DNA from: an uncultured Eubacteriales bacterium
Lineage (GTDB): Bacteria > Bacillota > Clostridia > Oscillospirales > Oscillospiraceae
NCBI GenBank assembly: GCA_959602365.1
Contig: CAUGSS010000034.1
Coordinates: 1-24,767, forward strand
DNA length: 24,767 nt
Direction of reading: 5' to 3'
Shown here piece by piece: positions 21,746 to 24,767 of the stretch (positions are counted from its first letter, which is position 1; each line of letters opens with the position of its first letter). Both the position numbers and the translations under genes were made by a program. The notes under the pieces are model-generated. The model was not told the origin of the DNA. It saw only the letters and a list, made by a program, of their open reading frames with translations, and searched no databases.

Positions 21746-22615
21746 TTACTTCGTCCGATAAATGACTCCCACCACACTGGGGCCGGCGTTGATGGAGATA
21801 ACGCCGCCAATCAAAAATTCCTCCGCCGGAGGATAGCCGAGAGTCTCCAGGCAGGCCTTGGAAATCTCCTCATTGTGCTCCGGCAGGGACGCATGGATCA
21901 CCAGATAGGGAGAACCGGGCTCCATATCCTCCTTCATCATCTTCATCATGGCGGGAATTACGTTTTTATCCCCCCGGGGTTTGGCCAGCACTTTGGAATC
22001 TCCGTTGGGGAAGGACATGATGGGGCGGATGCCCATGGCGCCTCCCATGATGGCCGCGGCGGCGGAGACCCGTCCCGACTTGCGGGCAAACTTCAGATCG
22101 TAGAGGGTGAAGAGAATCTTCACATGGTCCAGCCAGTCCTGGATCTGTTCCACCGCCTGGGCAGCAGAGATATCCTCCGCCTGGGCCCGCTTGGCCGCCT
22201 CTACCACCGCATAGCCGTAGGCATAGGTGTAGGCCTTGCTGTCCAGAACATAGATTTCAAATTTACCCTCTGCCTCAGGGTGTTCCTGGAAAAAGAGATC
22301 CTTCGCCTGGATCGCATTGTTGCCGGTATTGGAACCCTTGAAGTTGATGCAGGTGTAGATAATGGCATCATACCCCTCCTGCCAGGCCGCCGCATAGGCC
22401 TCCTCAAACTGGAAGGTGTTGAGCTGGGCGTGGGTCGGGATCTGTTTTGCATTGCTCAACACGGAATAGAATTCTTCTCTTGTATAATCCACCCCGTCCA
22501 AGACCTCTCGCCCCTCCAGGGCAATGGGAAACGGAATCACCTGGATGCCGTATTGTTCCACATATTTCTGCGGGATATCAGCTGCTGAATCGGTCAAAAA
22601 CTTAATCTTAGCCAT
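21746..22615 (-). CDS. DegV family fatty-acid-binding protein
   Basis: A 289-residue cytoplasmic lipid carrier. DegV/FakB proteins hold a fatty acid while the kinase FakA phosphorylates it for phospholipid synthesis. Seen are the N-terminal KFLTDSAADIP, the PTHAQLNTFQFEEAY lipid-contact segment (canonical FakB has TSQPS here), NFKGSNTGNNAI, the Lys/Arg-rich LYDLKFARKSGRVS, MGIRPIM, and the closing SINAGPSVVGVIYRT. I chose the ATG at 22615, with GGAGG six bases upstream; the open frame to 22642 has no ribosome binding site. Its own promoter lies upstream and MscS follows in the same direction. fakA is not in the window. Confidence 0.92.
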   Translation of the reverse strand: MAKIKFLTDSAADIPQKYVEQYGIQVIPFPIALEGREVLDGVDYTREEFYSVLSNAKQIPTHAQLNTFQFEEAYAAAWQEGYDAIIYTCINFKGSNTGNNAIQAKDLFFQEHPEAEGKFEIYVLDSKAYTYAYGYAVVEAAKRAQAEDISAAQAVEQIQDWLDHVKILFTLYDLKFARKSGRVSAAAAIMGGAMGIRPIMSFPNGDSKVLAKPRGDKNVIPAMMKMMKEDMEPGSPYLVIHASLPEHNEEISKACLETLGYPPAEEFLIGGVISINAGPSVVGVIYRTK

Positions 22616-22662
22616 AGAAATCCTCCATTTGTCACTGCACATGATCGGACAGAACTGGTAAA

Positions 22663-22691
22663 ATCATACCACATTCTCTTCCAAAGGACAA
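22663..22691 (-). promoter_or_regulatory. Sigma-A promoter of the DegV-MscS unit
   Basis: Minus-strand TTGTCC (22686-22691), 17 bases, TATGAT (22663-22668) preceded by TGG (extended -10). It lies just downstream of the tuf terminator. Confidence 0.7.
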
Positions 22692-22712
22692 GGCCAGCCA
22701 TTTCTCCCTTTC

Positions 22713-22746
22713 ATAAAAAGAGAGCCGACTGAACAGCCGGCTCTCT
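22713..22746 (-). terminator. Terminator of tuf
   Basis: A 12-bp stem (22719-22730 with 22735-22746, one G-T pair), loop of four, followed on the minus strand by TTTTTATG. It lies 14 bases after the tuf stop and closes the str operon. Confidence 0.9.
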
Positions 22747-22759
22747 TCAAAGGGATAAA

Positions 22760-23965
<1,206 letters not shown>

Positions 23966-24038
23966 TTTTGAGTATCCTCCTTAACAGTAAATTAAATTCA
24001 AAAAATGGACTGGAATGGAACGACAGAATTCTGGTGCT

Positions 24039-24067
24039 ATTGTACTCCATCGGGCGGGAAAATGCAA
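24039..24067 (-). promoter_or_regulatory. Candidate tuf promoter in the fusA-tuf gap
   Basis: Minus-strand TTGCAT (24062-24067), 17 bases, TACAAT (24039-24044). The -35 box forms the loop and first bases of the 3' arm of the hairpin at 24054-24081. This would give tuf extra expression above the operon level, with a leader of about 65 bases. Confidence 0.55.
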
Positions 24068-24081
24068 CCGCATTTTCCCGC
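24054..24081 (-). other. Hairpin after fusA without T tract
   Basis: A perfect 12-bp stem (24054-24065 with 24070-24081), loop of four, 14 bases after the fusA stop. On the minus strand it is followed by CCGATGGAG, so it is not a standard terminator. It could stabilise the fusA 3' end or mark an RNA processing site between fusA and tuf. Confidence 0.6.
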
Positions 24082-24095
24082 TTTTCAGGCCGAAT

Positions 24096-24767
24096 TTAGT
24101 CGTTATTCTTGCCGCGTCCGGCGATAATCTTCTCCGAAATGGACTTGGGGATCTGGACGTAATGGCTGGGCTCCATGGTGTAGTTGCCGCGGCCCTGGGT
24201 CCGGGAACGCAGGTCGGTGGCATAGCCGAACATCTCAGCCAGAGGCACGAAGGAGTCGATCTGGACGGCGCCGCCGCGGTCCTCCTGACCGCGGATCTCG
24301 CCGCGGCGGGAGATCAGATCGCCCATCACGTTGCCCATATACTCGTCGGGCACGGTGACGGAGACCTTCATCATGGGCTCCAGCAGGACGGGGCCGGCCT
24401 TGCGGCAGGCCTCCTTGAAGGCCATGGAACCGGCGATCTTGAAGGCCATCTCGGAGGAGTCGACCTCGTGATAGGAGCCGTCGTACAGGGTGACCTTGAC
24501 GTCCACCACCGGATAACCGGCCAGCACGCCGGCCTGGAGGGCGCCCTGGATACCGGCGTCCACCGCAGGGATATACTCCTTGGGGATGGCGCCGCCCACC
24601 ACGGCGTTGACGAACTCATAGCCCTTGCCGGACTCGTTGGGCTCGACAATGAGCTTGACGTGACCGTACTGGCCGGAGCCGCCGGACTGGCGCTTGTACT
24701 TGGTCTCCTGGTCCACCTTCTTGGTGATGGTCTCCTTGTAGGCGACCTGAGGCGCGCCCACGTTGGC
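24096..24767 (-). CDS. fusA: Elongation factor G, C-terminal part (cut by the window edge)
   Basis: The last 223 residues of EF-G, which drives translocation on the ribosome. Seen is the start of domain IV (ANVGAPQVAYKETITKKV, then SGGSGQYGHVKLIVEP and the FVNAVVGGAIPKEYIPAVDAGIQGAL block), followed by domain V (PMMKVSVTVPDEYMGNVMGDLISRRGEIRGQE and MFGYATDLRSRTQGRGNYTMEPSHY). The C-terminus is the usual IAGRGKNND. The reading frame runs through base 24767 with no interruption, so the truncation is only from the window boundary. The GTPase and domains II-III lie outside. It is followed by tuf on the same strand. Confidence 0.97.
   Translation of the reverse strand, partial: ANVGAPQVAYKETITKKVDQETKYKRQSGGSGQYGHVKLIVEPNESGKGYEFVNAVVGGAIPKEYIPAVDAGIQGALQAGVLAGYPVVDVKVTLYDGSYHEVDSSEMAFKIAGSMAFKEACRKAGPVLLEPMMKVSVTVPDEYMGNVMGDLISRRGEIRGQEDRGGAVQIDSFVPLAEMFGYATDLRSRTQGRGNYTMEPSHYVQIPKSISEKIIAGRGKNND

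Overview
The window reads as chromosomal DNA of an anaerobic, spore-forming, GC-rich Firmicute of the Clostridia, most like the gut Oscillospiraceae (Flavonifractor/Lawsonibacter type). That placement is inference from gene content: a SpoVAC sporulation protein, an [FeFe] hydrogenase, HrcA/CIRCE-type heat-shock control, a group II ECF transporter core next to truA, and Firmicute-type Shine-Dalgarno sites with frequent GTG and TTG starts. I see no insertion sequence, prophage, CRISPR array, tRNA or rRNA. Almost everything lies on the minus strand; only three genes (SGNH hydrolase, C11 peptidase, RluA-type synthase) lie on the plus strand.

Layout from left to right. 1-2123: a stand-alone MetH-activation-domain protein whose likely partner gene begins just beyond base 1, a small two-helix membrane protein, and a small heat-shock protein under a CIRCE operator. 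Each has a recognisable sigma-A promoter, and terminators separate them. 2141-4693: a Clp unfoldase combining a zinc-finger N-terminus, a ClpB-length middle coiled coil and a ClpP-docking VGF loop. 4929-11134: a seven-gene minus-strand operon in the order rRNA-type methyltransferase, ecfA1, ecfA2, ecfT, truA, DUF5711-like protein, CvpA-like protein. A TTGACG-17-TAAGAT promoter precedes it.

11283-14660: a DUF6512-like membrane protein, a DUF362 double-[4Fe-4S] protein and a ferredoxin-rich [FeFe] hydrogenase resembling group B. A TetR-type palindrome lies upstream of the hydrogenase. 15014-17250: the plus-strand SGNH hydrolase and a lipid-anchored clostripain-family peptidase. 17432-19768: an isolated spoVAC with a sigma-G-like promoter, a small lipoprotein of unknown function, and hemW. 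hemW is divergent from the pseudouridine synthase at 19955-20836. 20900-22615: a DegV protein and an MscS channel in one unit. 22760-24767: tuf and the 3' part of fusA, the end of the usual str operon.

Most of the window is housekeeping. The parts most worth a second look are the chimeric Clp architecture, the hydrogenase/DUF362 pair with its operator, the isolated spoVAC start region, and an AT-rich motif (TTTACATAAT) that recurs in three intergenic stretches. I did not find a convincing novel multi-gene system.
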